Shown: positions 47,197 to 59,075 of the stretch, piece by piece
Layout of the letters: the number at the start of each line of letters is the position of its first letter
Position numbering within the stretch: the stretch's first letter is position 1
DNA from: Ceratotherium simum simum
Taxonomy: Eukaryota > Chordata > Mammalia > Perissodactyla > Rhinocerotidae
DNA length: 64,000 nucleotides
Assembly (NCBI RefSeq): GCF_000283155.1
Contig: NW_004454163.1
Coordinates: 2,088,185 to 2,152,184 of the forward strand
Reading direction: 5' to 3'
Notes under the pieces: model-generated
Seen by the model: only the letters and a program-made list of their open reading frames with translations
Told to the model about the DNA's origin: nothing
Database searches by the model: none
Translations under genes and position numbers: made by a program

Positions 47197-49552
47197 AAGG
47201 TTGCCAGGCCTCCTGTGTATACAAACATGTCTTGTATTGAATTATTTTGGTTTGTATCCTATATTGATGTTGTCAGGATGCTCTAAATATCCTGCATTCA
47301 GATTTTTTTTTTTGATAAATTACATAAATTCAGCAGTTAAGGCTATTTTTTTTCACCACAGTAATTGATGTTAAAGTCACTTAAATGGCAAAACGACTTC
47401 AATTTATTTTTAGTTTGTAAGTTCATAAACCTTTCAATAATTCAGTTCTGTTTATGATCAATTACAAGTTAGGAATTATGAGTAACAGATGCATTCAAGT
47501 GTCCAGGAAATCATCAAACTCAACATTTTTTCAATTCTTGCAATACTTGCCATTTTCTGTATTTCTATTTGTATATGTTTGAATGCCAAAGGGCAAAACA
47601 CAAGTATAAATTTCATGGTGAATATTCTGAACAGTGAATATTTAAAAAGGGGAAAAAATTTCTTTTGAAGATCTCTATTTTCAATTTTTCTTTCAATCTC
47701 AGAAATCATGGGCAGTCAGATATAAAACAGCATATACTAACAGCTAAGCATATGATTTCCTCAACTAGTACCAACAAAATGACTTAAATAATAATTTCGG
47801 TTAAGAGAAACTTGGATGAAGAAGATAAAATAGTCACAGCAAGAAATGTAATGGCTTTCCCAACTGCATAGAATCATCAGTCTAGTTTAAACATACTTCT
47901 AGTTTGAACATACTTCTACCAGAAGCATTTTGTGACTCCAAAAAGGCAAGCAAATTTTCAAGAGCCTGGACAAAAAAACTGCAAAATGAACAGTTACTAT
48001 TCCTTGCCTTTATGGCATAACGCTGGGTGCAAGTAATTACAATGCAGGAAAAAAAAGCTGATTTTGCAATACTTTCGTCATGAAAAAGCGTTGCTTATAA
48101 GTCTATTGCAAATAAAATCTCTTTCAGATAAGAGTTCAGAAGCAATAGCAAATTTTTGCAGAGACTCTCTTATTAAGTTTAGAATTAATGAGAAAAATCA
48201 TACTATTTATGGTTGAGATGACATAAATACAAATTTTTGTGGATGCTTGCGCGAATGTACAATGTTTGTTCAAAGTTGAAACAAGGCATAGATGATTATC
48301 TTGAAGGTGTTGGATGTTCTGCCCATATTCTCCATAATGCTTCTCAAACAGCATCTCATGTCCTTTTTAGTGACACTGAAGTAATTGTCGTGAAATATTA
48401 CTCTTACTTCATTTATGTTGTTTGAACTGAGCAGTTAAATTATATTCGTGATTTTGTTGGTATTCTGCATTCTTGAATTCTCGTGCATTCAAAACTCCAT
48501 TAGCTCTCTTTAACAAATGCAGTTGAGAGAATCCTCAGTTCATTTCAAGTACTGAAATCATGCTTAATTCCTAAGGTCCTCCCAAATTCCTGTTGACTTT
48601 TTAAATAATCCATTGAGTAAAGCCTATTAATTTCTTGTACATAGTTTTCAACATCTCTTTAGCAATAGGATTAAGCAAATGGAAAGAAAAATCTGTGCTA
48701 CTGAAGTACTCCATTGCTTAAAAGAAATCGTTGAATGTGTTAAAGAAAGAATTGACCAAAAAATTATTCTTTTAAGTGTCAAGGCTGTCTTTAAAAGGGA
48801 CAATATACTAATAAAGAGGAAAAGGAATTCTAACTTTAAGTGAATAATTATTGTGACATTTGCCATGACTATTATTGAAATAGATTTCATCCCTTGAAGA
48901 ATTTGATTCTTTTACGTGGATATTGCTAAATACTCTTCCAGCATGGAAACAAATGGAATCATCACATGTGGTGTTGAAGAGAAGGGAATAAAAATTGATA
49001 GCAATGCTCTTTTTGTCAGTAGAAAATATTTTTAAAAATCTTGATCAAGAGATGCAACAGAATCTTGAAGAAGGAAACACAGGTTATGCCATGAGCAAAG
49101 ATATTGTGTGCAAGAATGATACTGTATGATTTATGGAAATCAAATTTGAAGATTGATTCTCACAGTTGTTAACTTTATGTCAGAATATTCAGTATACCAG
49201 CTCATAATGCTATAGTTTAATGAGTTTTCTCATTATGAGTGTTCAATGGGCAAAAAATTAAAATACGTTGGATGTAACTACTTACAATGTAAATCGAACA
49301 TAGACTAACTGCAAGGTTTTCTATGCATATTTTGCAAGAAAAAAAACTCTTAAACTGAAATCTTTAGAGAAATAAAATTAAAGAAAGAAGTATGTAGTTA
49401 AGATAATTATAATTTATTTCAAATAAATAAGGAATAATTTTTAGTATAAGTGCAATATTAATCTTGTATGTCTTTGTTAGACATTGAATAGAAATAATTC
49501 AAATTTAACTGGGTGCCTTGTATTTTTTATTTACTAAATATGGTAACTTTAC
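47197..49552 (+). mobile_element. hAT-type DNA transposon, about 2.36 kb, inserted in the L1
   Basis: The L1 text breaks off after 'aaaaagacttgtacat' and resumes at 'ttgtacgtgaatgttcat', giving the 8-bp duplication TTGTACAT/TTGTACGT (47189-47196, 49553-49560) expected of hAT elements. The ends are related inverted repeats: AAGGTTGCCAGG at the left, and the complement of GGTAACTTTAC at the right. The last 120 bases ('taatttttagtataagtgca', 'caaatttaactgggtgcctt') match the right end of a common mammalian hAT element with CAGGGTTGCCAG-type termini. The precise family name is not certain. Confidence 0.8.
47583..49270 (+). pseudogene. hAT transposase remnant (BED zinc finger and hAT core), inactivated
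   Basis: The ancestral enzyme cuts and pastes the element. At the N-terminus the first frame starts MPKGKT and, across frameshifts, resembles a BED-type zinc finger. The best preserved section, 48237-48425, reads GVGCSAHILHNASQTAS then DTEVIVVKYYSYF, the hAT pattern of a Cys-x-x-His stretch followed by an aliphatic helix. It continues with NAVERILSSFQVLKSC (about 48520). Stops and frameshifts occur throughout. The C-terminal dimerisation region is hardly recognisable. No intact gene is present. Confidence 0.7.
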
Positions 49553-49619
49553 TTGTACGTGAATGTTCATAATAGCTTTCTTTTTAATAGCAAAACCTAT
49601 AAGCAACCTAAATATCTAT

Positions 49620-50021
49620 TGTGTTAGTCCGCTCATGCTGCCATAACAAAATACCACAGACTGGATGACTTAAGCAACAGAAATTTATTTCTCATGGTTC
49701 TAGAGGCTTGGAAGTGCAAGATCAAGGTGCCAGCCAGTTTGGTTCCTATGAGAGCCCTCTTCCTGTGTTACAGATGTCTTCCTTCTTGTTGTATCTTCAC
49801 AGGGTCTTTTCTTTGTGCTGCCTGGGGGGAGAGAGAGAGAGAGAGAGCGTGCTGATGTTTCTTCTTATAAGGCCACTAATCCTACTGGATCAGGGCCCCA
49901 CACTTTTAATCTCATTTAACCTTAATTATTTCCTTAGAGGGCCCATCTCCAAATACAGTCACACTGGCAATTAGGGCTTCGACATGAATCTGAGAGGAAC
50001 ACAAATATTCAGCCTATAACA
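49620..50021 (-). mobile_element. MLT1-type MaLR solo LTR (reverse) in the L1
   Basis: The plus strand reads TGTGTTAGTCCGCTCATGCT at 49620, then 'ccataacaaaataccacaga', 'atttatttctcatggttcta', 'aaggccactaatcctactgg', 'catttaaccttaattatttc' and 'aatattcagcctataaca' at the end. This is the complement of an MLT1 LTR (ERVL-MaLR). The 5-bp flanks are TCTAT (49615-49619) and TCCAT (50022-50026), fitting the 5-bp duplication of this class. A GA run (about 49830-49848) lies inside. At 402 bp it is near full LTR length. Confidence 0.88.
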
Positions 50022-50400
50022 TCCATCAAGATAAATGGATAAACAAACTGTGGTATATCCAGACAACACAATGTTATTCAGAAATGAAAAGGAACTATTG
50101 ATACATGCTATAACAGGAATGACTCTCAAAATAATTATACTGGTGAAAGAAGTTATACAAAAAAAATACATACTGCATTATTCCAATTATATGAAAGTCT
50201 AGAAAGTGCAACTAATCTGTAGTGATACAAGTAGATTAGTGGTTGCCTGAGAATGAAGAAGGAGGATGTGGAAGTGTGGAAGGCAGGCATTATAAAAGAG
50301 CATGAGGAAAATTTTGAACGTGGTGGGTATGTTCATTATCTTGAACATGGAGTTTATTTATTGATGTATATTTATTGTACAGCAATGAAACTGTTTAAAA

Positions 50401-52259
50401 AAATCTTATAAGGGTTACTGTCAATCCCAGAGAACCACTGTTAATGTTGCTGGCTAGGGTCTGGCCTCAAATTGGGCAAGATTATCTTTTACCAAGTTCC
50501 GGAGATACAAGTTTACGTAAGTACCATCCTTTGTACCCAGTAGTTCTCATGGGATTTTCTTATTCAAAACTGCAAGGCAACAAAACACCTGCTGCCTTCA
50601 TGTTTTTTTGCTATAAAGTTAAATCATGTTGTTCTTTCTAACTGGCACAATTTCCCCAGGGGCAATTTGGATTTGGAGTAGTTACTTGGGAGTAATTTTG
50701 AATATAAACAAGATTGTTTATTTGAGAGATGCTTTAGAACAAAAAGAGAGAAGAAAATCAGACTATACAGTTGTCTGCATACTTTCATCAGCGTGAGAAG
50801 GCTTCCAAATGCAAGTTGAACTCAAACATTGCCCCACTGAACGATTCTTTATCTTACACCAGCGAAAGTTGTGAAAACTTAAAACTGCTTCATTTGTTCA
50901 TCCACCCAAATCGTGTTCCCTTCCTTGTTTTCTCTTTCCTTTCCTTTTCTGTCCTCTTTCTCCTTCTGAGCCAGTTACTACCTCAATGCACCCTAAGAAT
51001 ACAACGGCCACATGGAGAACATATTGGTTGTTCTGTAAACTTTGATCCTTGTGCCATTGTTAAAGACTTCCTAAACACCAGGACCCAAAGGAAATTGTTA
51101 TTTAAGAGTTCAGACTTGTTCTGGGCTCAGACCCTCTGAACTCTATTGATCTCCACCAATAAAAATATCTTTTGGTGGGCCACAGTGATACAGCATTTAG
51201 GTTGAGAAAAGTTAATTGTCACAGGCCTGGATATGTTTATGGCTTTGAGGGGGTGATGATTTCATGGGTGTTTACTTATACCCAGACTCCTCAAGTTGTG
51301 TACATTAACTAAGTACCTCTTTTTATATGTTATTCATACAAAGTGGTTTAAAAAATAAATAAAAGCTAATGAATCTTTAAGGAACAATAAAAAATTAAAG
51401 TTAAAAAAATTAAAGCATTTATTTTTAATTAAAACATTCACATATTATATGAATATAATATACACATGTAGGAGACTATATGTGTGTGTTTTATTTGTAA
51501 TACATTTAATATATATAAACTCATTCATCCAACAAATGGAGAATAAATGTGGTATACTGATAAAAGAATATACAACTAGAATTCAAAAATCTGAGTTCTA
51601 ACTGACACTTGCAGGCCTTGTTATCATGATCAAAAAATTTTAACATCTCAGCATTAATATTTCTCTTCTCTCAAAAATTTGATAAGAGAAAATAACAACT
51701 AATACTATCCTGATTTCCTAAAGTTGTTTCTAAATTATGCTGAATATGAAAACATGTGAGGTTTTCAATAACACATATATAATCCTATACAAATCAAGGA
51801 AATTATTATTATTATTTTAAGTGCACTATAAACAAGTCGCACTTAAGTAGCTTTCATTTAACCACTAATTATGCTTATAACTATTCTTGAAAAATAAATA
51901 ATGTTTGTGTGTGTCTTTCCTTTTGCAGTTTTCTCCTGTACTTTATTTTTCTTCTTTTAAATGTAATTTCAACTTAAAGATATGTCTTATTTTCTATTTC
52001 TACAGGCTGAAACTTTAAGACTAAGTACAATGGCTGCTTTTTTTTTAACTCTCACCTTTTGTGTCTACACTGAGAATTCATCTCTGGACTTCTCGAGCAT
52101 TTTTTTTCCCTTCCAAAATTGTCTCTCTTTCTCTTTACCGATCCCTAGTGATTTCTCCAGGTCCTACTTAGGTCATCTCCTAGTGTCTAATCTTATGAGT
52201 CACTTCAAGAACTACAAAATTGTGTGGATTTCTTTTGTCTGGATTCCTTTCAACCACAG
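50401..52259. other. Unassigned AT-rich sequence
   Basis: The plus frame at 50771-51139 (122 codons) has a hydrophobic centre (FLVFSFLSFSVLFLLLSQLL) that could mimic a membrane segment. It derives from a T/C-rich tract, shows no family resemblance and lacks splice or promoter context. No gene is called. Confidence 0.4.
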
Positions 52260-52535
52260 GCAGTCTTATGATTTTCAGTTTCTTTCTTCTCCCTGTGTAT
52301 TCAGTCCTGACCCCTTCCATTGAATCTCAGCCCACAGTGAGCTCTTCATTCTCTGAATTCTATTACCCTTAAAATCAGTGTCTCACTCTTTAGCTCTTAA
52401 TTGGTCTTCACTTATTTTCTCCAGGCCTTATGGGCAAAGACATCATCTTATATTTGGTCACTCTTATAGGTCTTGAACATAGTTTTAGACATAGAGTTTG
52501 CACAAATACTAGGTGCTTGTTGATTGCTTGAGCTA
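52260..52535 (+). repeat. Possible L2/MIR-type 3' fragment
   Basis: The closing text 'ctaggtgcttgttgattgct' resembles the L2/MIR 3' end. The preceding pyrimidine-rich text is compatible but weak. Confidence 0.3.
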
Positions 52536-53309
52536 ACTTGTAATTTATAATTCTACATATATTCATAGCAGTTACTTATAACTATTTGAGCATAAGGAGT
52601 ATAAATTTACAGATACATATTTGATTTAATATAGATGCAAACTTACTAAAAATTAAGTAGGGATAAATAGAGTGTCAGCTACGTTATGAGGAAACGAGCT
52701 CTTTCCAGCTGGTTATGCAGGAGTGAAATGCTATCTGATAAGAATATTGAATATTCAATAGCTGGACAAAGCTAGAGCAATAGAGAGCAATCAAATGGGC
52801 TATAAAACTCCCATTGCCAAGAACATATAACATAGACTAGATTATCTATAAACTACTACTTAAACTTTATGTCTTAAATTATTTATTATTCTCCCTATAA
52901 AGATTTAAAGTTCCCTTTGGTCACTAAACCCAGCCCTGCTCCTTGTCCCATTACCCACAAATTTACATATACAGTATACTCTTCTAAATGTTACAATCTG
53001 GTTTAATATGCAATGTTTTGTGACATTGGAATTTCCTTTCAATTGAAACTGGCAACTATTTGTACATGGTAGGGAAGAGGATGTATAAAAAGTAACCTTC
53101 AGAATTAAATTTAAACTTCTATATTAATAGCAAAAGTTTTAAAGATTTAAATATATGATTTAAAGAGAATCTAAGGCAAATATGAACTTCACAAATATTA
53201 ATATGCAAAAATATATTTATTACACAGAGAAAATACTACCAATACGTTTTAATTTACATTTACTTTTAGGTCTGTATATATAAACAGTAACCATTTACTT
53301 AATCATTAG
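52536..53309. other. Unassigned AT-rich sequence
   Basis: Nothing recognised. Confidence 0.45.
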
Positions 53310-53505
53310 TCTTTGCCAGGTTCTTACAACAACTGCACTAATTGGGTTCTATAATTATACCAATCTTACAGATGAGAAAACCAAGGCACAGAAAGTTTTA
53401 GAAACTTGATTAAAGTTGCATGGCTAGTAAATGGAAGATTAAGGTCTTGAACCCAGACAGCATGACCCTACAATTGGTCTTTAACCACTATCTTGTATCA
53501 TCTCC
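53310..53505 (-). repeat. MIR SINE (reverse)
   Basis: 'accaatcttacagatgagaa', 'ccaaggcacagaaag', 'gcatggctagtaaatgg' and 'ttgaacccagacagcatgac' give a clear reverse MIR. Confidence 0.8.
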
Positions 53506-53565
53506 TACACATAGTAAATGCTAACAATTTTACATTGTCACTAGTTGTCAGGCTCTGTTTGAGTT

Positions 53566-53640
53566 TAGATAGATAGATAGATAGATACATAGATAGGTAG
53601 ATAGATAGATAGGTAGATGACAGATAGATAGATACAGTGA
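53566..53640 (+). repeat. (GATA)n microsatellite
   Basis: About 75 bases of GATA units with GATG/GGTA variants, located between two reverse MIR copies. Confidence 0.95.
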
Positions 53641-53649
53641 TATATAGAT

Positions 53650-53825
53650 ACAGCAATCCTTTGAGAGATCTTAGTATTACCCTGTGGGTATAGATGAAGA
53701 AGCTGAGGCATAGAGATTAAGTAAATTGCCCAAGTTTGCACAGATAGAATGTGATAAATTTGAAATTTAAATCAGGACTATCTTCTTTCGAGTCCATGCT
53801 CTTAGCCACTGCAATACAGGTCTCA
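53650..53825 (-). repeat. MIR SINE (reverse)
   Basis: 'agatgaagaagctgaggcat', 'gtaaattgcccaagtttgca', 'aaatcaggactatcttc' and 'gctcttagccactgcaatac' follow the reverse MIR order. Confidence 0.75.
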
Positions 53826-54263
53826 TGTAATAAGCATACAAAAAATGTCTGTCAAATGAATTAACATTGCTGTGGTCATATTTTCGTATTTATATTATTT
53901 CCCTTTAATTAGTTTCTTATTGGTCAGTCTTTTTATTTTAGCATGCTAACTAATTATTTCATTTCTTTTAGAATAACGCAAAAGTATTAATACTGAGGAT
54001 GATGAAGAAAAGTTGATTGACTGAATGTTGACATAATACTTTCTGAAAAGACGTGTTTTTCCATCATTTGGGTGTGAGGTATTGTAATAGTTCCTATTTG
54101 CTTAAGAAGAATCAAAGATTTCTATTTTGGGGACTCTAGGAATATCATCTGAGCATCAATTTCAATGGAAGTTGTGGATCAAAACCACTGTAACTTATTA
54201 CATGAATAGACAGTCTTCGTGATGCTCCAACGTAAGCAATTTGCAAAAGTATTCTTATGCAAG
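53826..54263. other. Unassigned AT-rich sequence
   Basis: Nothing recognised before the ERE target duplication. Confidence 0.45.
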
Positions 54264-54276
54264 AGCTGTGGATTCT

Positions 54277-54494
54277 TTTTTTTTTTTTAATTAATTAATT
54301 AATTAATTTTTTTCCCCCAAAGCCCCAGTAGATAGTTGTGTGTCATAGCTGCACATCCTTCTAGTTGCTGTATGTGGGATGCGGCCTCAGCATGGCCGGA
54401 GAAGCGGTGCGTGGGTGCGTGCCAGGGATCCGGACCCAGGCCACCAGCAGCGGAGCTGGCGCTCTTAATCGCTAAGCCACGGGGCCAGCCCAAA
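54277..54494 (-). mobile_element. ERE SINE (reverse), young
   Basis: T-run with AATT repeats, 'ccccaaagccccagtagata', 'cctcagcatggccggagaag', 'gggatccggacccaggccac' and the terminal 'cacggggccagccc'. It is flanked by AGCTGTGGATTCT at 54264-54276 and 54495-54507, without mismatch. Confidence 0.96.
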
Positions 54495-54585
54495 AGCTGT
54501 GGATTCTAACCTGGGCTCTGTTATTGATTTACTGGGTCAAATTGAAGTGATTTTGCATTTTTCCAAGATATTGTTTTTATTTTTA

Positions 54586-54830
54586 TTTATTTTTTTGCAG
54601 GGAAAGATTCGTCCTGAGCTAACATCTGTTGCCCACCTTCCTCTTTTTTTCTCCCCAAAGCCCCAGTGCATGGTTGTATATCCTAGTTCTAAGTCCTTTT
54701 GGTTCTTCTATGTGAGCTGCCACCACAGCATGGCAACTGACAGGTGGGTGGTGTGGTTCTGCAATAGGGGAGCCAACCCGGGCTGCCAAAGCAGTGAGAA
54801 CTTTAACCATTAGATCATCAGGGCTGGCTC
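54586..54830 (-). mobile_element. ERE SINE (reverse), second nearby copy
   Basis: 'cctgagctaacatctgttgc', 'ccccaaagccccagtgcatg', 'gctgccaccacagcatggca', 'gagccaacccgggctgccaa' and the terminal 'tcatcagggctggctc'. It is flanked by TGTTTTTATTTTTA at 54572-54585 and 54831-54844. More diverged than its neighbour only 90 bases away, so the two inserted separately. Confidence 0.94.
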
Positions 54831-54867
54831 TGTTTTTATTTTTAATTGTCTAATATATAAGAGAAAC

Positions 54868-55022
54868 AAGGAAGGAACAAAGGAATGGAGGGAAGAAGGG
54901 AGGGAGAGAGGGAAGGAAGGAAAGAAGGAAGAGAGGGAGGGAGGGAAGGAGGAAGAAAGGAAGGAAGAAAGGAAGGAAGGAAGGAAAAGGAAGGAAGGAA
55001 TGGAGGAAGGAAGGAAAAGATA
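54868..55022 (+). repeat. (GGAA)n purine tract
   Basis: About 155 bases of almost pure purine built from GGAA, GAGG and AAGG units. The plus frame across it encodes only G/R/E/K repeats and is not a gene. Confidence 0.95.
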
Positions 55023-55209
55023 TTTAGAAAGAAAAGAAACTCAAATCTTCTCCCTGAAGTTAAATGTTAGATACAGATAATCTTTCCCAAATGATGGTAA
55101 TACACATTAACATGAGCTTGTAAATAAAAAGGATTGGTGAATATGAAAATAACCTAGCGTTTCTAGACTGTTGAGATGACAGCAAAATAGAGGAATCAGT
55201 CTAGAAGAA

Positions 55210-55430
55210 TGAGTCAGGGCCCAAACTCTGAACCAGAGTGCTTAGTTCAAATCCCAGTTGTTCCCCTGGTAACTACATGTCCCTGGGTAACTTATTTTAC
55301 CTCTCTCTGCCTCTGTTTTCATACCTATAAGATGAGGATAATTATGACACTTCTATGAATCGAATTAAAATATTAAAAAGTATCATTTATAATTATATCT
55401 GACCTATAGTATGTATAATATAAACATTTG
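55210..55430 (+). repeat. MIR SINE
   Basis: 'gtgcttagttcaaatcccag', 'ccctgggtaacttattttac', 'ctctctctgcctctgttttc' and 'ctataagatgaggataatta' give a clear forward MIR. Confidence 0.8.
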
Positions 55431-55729
55431 CTACAAATTATTCAGATTTTAAAAGTTTTTATATGATTATATGAAGCACTATTTGCTCAATGATTTTTAT
55501 TTCAGCTAGTCCAAAAAAATTCCCTTTCATATATAAATTTCTTGGGAAGGCCAGTTTATGATGACTTCCTGAGCTAACAATAATTTAATAAATTTAAATG
55601 AAATCTTTATTGATATGCTTTGGTAATCTATATCCCTCCTGAAGCAAAATGTTATTTCTAAATTTTATTTTGTTTAAATGTTCATAGTAGCTATGGAATA
55701 ATAAAAGACCTGAAATATGAAAATAAACA
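55431..55729. other. Unassigned AT-rich sequence
   Basis: Nothing recognised. Confidence 0.45.
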
Positions 55730-55740
55730 CATACAAACAA

Positions 55741-55995
55741 GGGCCAGCCTGGTGGCATAGTGGTTAAGTTTGCGTGCTACGCTTCAGCTGTGTGGGATTT
55801 GCAGGCTCGGATCCCAGTCACGGACCTACACACCATTTATCAAGCCATGCTGTGGTGGCATCCCACATATAAAGTAGAGGAAGATAGGCATGGATGTTAG
55901 CCCAGGGCCAATCTTCCTCAGCAAAAAGAGGAAGATTGACAACAGATGTTAGCTCAGGATTAATCTTCCTCACCAAAAAAAAAAAAAAAAAAACC
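55741..55995 (+). mobile_element. ERE SINE with duplicated 3' module
   Basis: Starts 'gggccagcctggtggcatag', has 'catgctgtggtggcatccc', then two successive modules with 'gaggaagat' and 'gatgttagc', and a poly(A) tail of about 19. It is flanked by CATACAAACAA at 55730-55740 and 55996-56006. Same architecture as the copy at 20508. Confidence 0.95.
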
Positions 55996-56006
55996 CATAC
56001 AAACAA

Positions 56007-56969
56007 AATAACAGGGTCCTTAAATTGAAATATCTATCCCATTTTATACACATGTAAGTTAGAAAAATAGCATTTCAATTTTGAATCAGTAATATATATA
56101 GATCATAGAATTTGTAGAAACACTTTTTATTGCTTTTATAAATCCACTAACATAGCATGATCATTATGCTAAAATCTTAATGGTGTTTTTAAATCTGATT
56201 TTAATTTATTTGACAGAGACAAAGATTGAACACATATTTTTAAAAAATGAATGTAATCAATCTCTCTTTTATCTAAGTTGTGCCCACCTCTCTTGGCTTG
56301 CAGACATAATGATTAGAACATTGGAAATCTGATTGTGTCAGACGCCCTACTGAAGATCATGCTAAATTGCACATTTTATAATATAGACATTTTGTTCAAC
56401 TTATGGATGTGCTTCCCATCCCACTTCTCAGATTCAAAACACATGGAAGAATCAAAGTGTCACGATAGAAATGGCAGCCAGCTTCCTCCAATAGCTCCTT
56501 TACTGCTCTGAAAACTAAAGCAATGATGAAAAATTTCTCACCAGTTCACTACATTGACTTTATAACCATTAGCCATATAATAAACACATACTACACCAGA
56601 TAAGAAGAAGAGAATATAAAATCAGGAGAAAATATGTGTCTCAAATTATGTTACTTATGACAAAATCTTTTGGCAGTTTATCAAAAGCTCCATAAATTTT
56701 TGTACCACTTAAAACTTCAAAAGAGTTACAGTGGAATAGATTGCTCGGTTGTTTATATCTTGAAAGTAAATGCAATTAGTGAGAAAGGGTTCCAAACTCT
56801 AAGGAAATGTTCTATGAGAGAAATTTTTGTAAAAAAAATTTTCACAGCACATATAGAAAAAATTAGCTTCGTGCAATATAAAGTGGAATTGAGAACCATG
56901 CCTCATCCATATGTACATTCATTTATTCACCACATTCTTCACTCTCTAATCTCTGACATTAAGCTCTGC
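56007..56969. other. Unassigned AT-rich sequence
   Basis: The plus frame at 56670-56975 (101 codons) has no family motif and no splice context. Nothing else recognised. Confidence 0.4.
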
Positions 56970-57125
56970 AATTAGCAGAGGGATTCCAACCTCACCACTT
57001 AGTATCTTGTGAACTTAAGCTACTTATTTAATTTATCAGAACTTCATGCTGCTGTAAAGATTAAATGAAGTTGAACATATAATAATTAGCACAGAATTTG
57101 GTATTTAGTACAGTTCAATACATGT
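56970..57125 (+). repeat. MIR SINE fragment
   Basis: 'ccactta..cttgtgaactta', 'aaagattaaatgaagttgaa' and 'agcacagaatttggtattta' follow the 3' half of MIR. Confidence 0.55.
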
Positions 57126-57734
57126 TTTCCTCTTTTTTAATCATTTAGTGCATTTTGCTGGCTAATAGATGATGTGAATAAGGACCTTGATCTCAGACAG
57201 ATGAGAATATTACGGGATAAAAGAAAAATGCTTAAATAATGATAACATAATGTAGAAAGTAAAAAGAAGAGAAGTACAGAAATGTATGAGTATATTATCA
57301 CTTAATAACTTAGAGGAAATTGAATGCTTATGGTGTATATAGTTTTGACTTCTACTCTGTGTTTTTTTCACCTAAATTGTTTTTATCACCTTCCTCACAT
57401 GAACAGCTAAACACAACCAAAACCTCTCCAGATCTCAGGTAATTCTCTAAATTTTTTTGTTTAGTGGAAATACAATGTCATCAGTCATTTCATTCAACCC
57501 CATCAGAGTTGACATATTGAAAACTTCCAAGCGTGGTTGGAAAAGCCCTATAGTGTGTGTTAGTTAATAGAAATAGACAATTTCAGTGTCAGTGGACACA
57601 CTTTTGACCATTGTAACATATAACCAAAAGCTTTTTAGTAACATGTCAATGGCCAAAATATTAATGAACAACAGGAAATCAGAACATAAATTCGTTAACT
57701 ATTTGAAAGTTCTCAACAAATAGCTTTATAGATA
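57126..57734. other. Unassigned sequence
   Basis: Nothing recognised. Confidence 0.45.
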
Positions 57735-57985
57735 TGATTAGGGAGTCCATAACTCTCAATTCAGATTTCTTAGACTCAAATCCCAGCTTCACAGCTTACT
57801 GGCTCTCAGAGCATTGGGCATGCCAATAACTCTTTGCCTGAATATTTACATCTCTGAAATGGACATAAAATTAGTAACAGCCTCATAGATTTGTCATGAG
57901 GATTTAATAAAATGATATATGGGAAGGACTTTGAGATGTTCCTGGCGCAGGATTTTAGATCAAGAAATTTTAACTATTATCATCA
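57735..57985 (+). repeat. MIR SINE
   Basis: 'gactcaaatcccagcttcac', 'tctctgaaatggacataaaa', 'tagatttgtcatgaggattt' and 'ggactttgagatgttcctgg' give a nearly complete forward MIR. Confidence 0.8.
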
Positions 57986-58559
57986 TCATTATCATTATAA
58001 CTATTATTGATTAAATATCTATTTTTGGTACAGTGAGTAATTGGCATATCCCTTCACTAAGAAATTTGATATCATCACAAAATCCTGGATTCATAGAGAT
58101 TTTTCACTCAGAAAAGTAAGCTGTTAATTGATATTTGATTTTTTTATAACTTAATTTTCTACTTGTTTTTTTTAGATTGAAAGTACCCAGTTTTGGAAAA
58201 AGCTGCTGCTTATGAATCTCCATGTGTACTTCTTGACTGGGGCATCTGTTTTATCTTGACATCCTACCCAGTTATCCTATCTTTGCTAAAATACAGACAA
58301 GCAGATTCTTTCCAAGTGGTCCATCCTAAACTAATGTCAGTTAACCGTGAGACCTCTTTCTCATTCCATAAAGATTCCACATTCTCTTATCCAGACTTGT
58401 GATTTGTTAAACTTTCTTGACAAACTAATTTCCCACATTTTGCATTTTATACCCACCTACAGTTAAGTTTCAAACATACTTCACCTGGATAAAACTTATG
58501 CAAACACACATACACACACACGGCAGATTCTTTGTTTTTTGGTTTTTTTGATTATGGAC
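57986..58559. other. Unassigned sequence with a short CA tract
   Basis: A short CA-rich run lies near 58502-58522. The plus frame at 58193-58402 has no recognisable features. Confidence 0.4.
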
Positions 58560-59075
58560 ATAAAGATAATTTTATGACTACTGTCAACACAAATAACCAA
58601 TAATCAATCTATAGATCAAAATTGAGGTAAGTTTAATATATGAGCTGTTCTGAGGACTATATACCAGGAGAGCAACCTCCACCAGGGAAGAAAGCACTCT
58701 GGAGAAGTGAGGTATACAGCATGGTTATAGACCATTTTGGAACAGTGAACATTCATCGTATATGACAGGAATACTTTTTTTCTTTTTACTACAGTCACAA
58801 GATGTTTTGCTATGTATAGCAGGTCAATCTGATCCCAGTTTCTGGAAAAGAGTGGTTATCGTTAAGGAAATGCTGATATGGGAGGGAGGCATTCATTCCT
58901 GTCTTTAAAGGCAGCATTCTTTGCTTTGGGATACTGTAAATGCTTCAAGCAGATGTACAATGTGTTTGACAGGCCACATCAGGCCGTTCTAGAAAAACAG
59001 GCTGAATCAGTTTGAAACCAAAATGGCTTCCTCACATACCTTAGTATATTAACGTTCCCTGTTAGTTTTGTTGCT
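58560..59075 (-). repeat. LTR-like repeat (reverse), first of a pair
   Basis: Shares an ordered series of blocks with 61950-62470: 'tgtcaacacaaataacca', 'caatctatagat', 'aagcagatgtacaatgtgt' and 'caggctgaatcagttt'. Both copies have the same orientation. Likely an ERV-derived LTR read in reverse; family name not certain. Confidence 0.5.

Larger units (their letters stand above)
46285..50400 (+). mobile_element. L1M 3' half, broken by three later insertions
   Basis: Forward L1 ORF2 and 3' UTR text is found in four pieces in the correct order. 46285-46674 has 'aaaatatttgcaaatcatat' and 'acaaattaaaatgacaagg'. 46991-47196 has 'aggaatgcaaaaggataaac' and 'cataaaaagacttgtacat'. 49553-49619 has 'gaatgttcataatagc'. 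50022-50400 has 'atggataaacaaactgtggt' and 'gtggttgcctgagaatgaag', to a 3' end with 'caatgaaactgtttaaaaaa'. Between the pieces lie an ERE, a hAT transposon and an MLT1-type LTR, each with a target duplication of matching type. The first piece carries a GATA/GATG tract at about 46482-46530. Confidence 0.85.

Noticed and set aside
50771..51139. 122-codon plus frame with a hydrophobic segment
   Set aside because: The hydrophobic part comes from a T/C-rich tract; no homology, splice or promoter context.
54885..55070. G/R/E/K-rich plus frame
   Set aside because: Pure translation of the GGAA tract.
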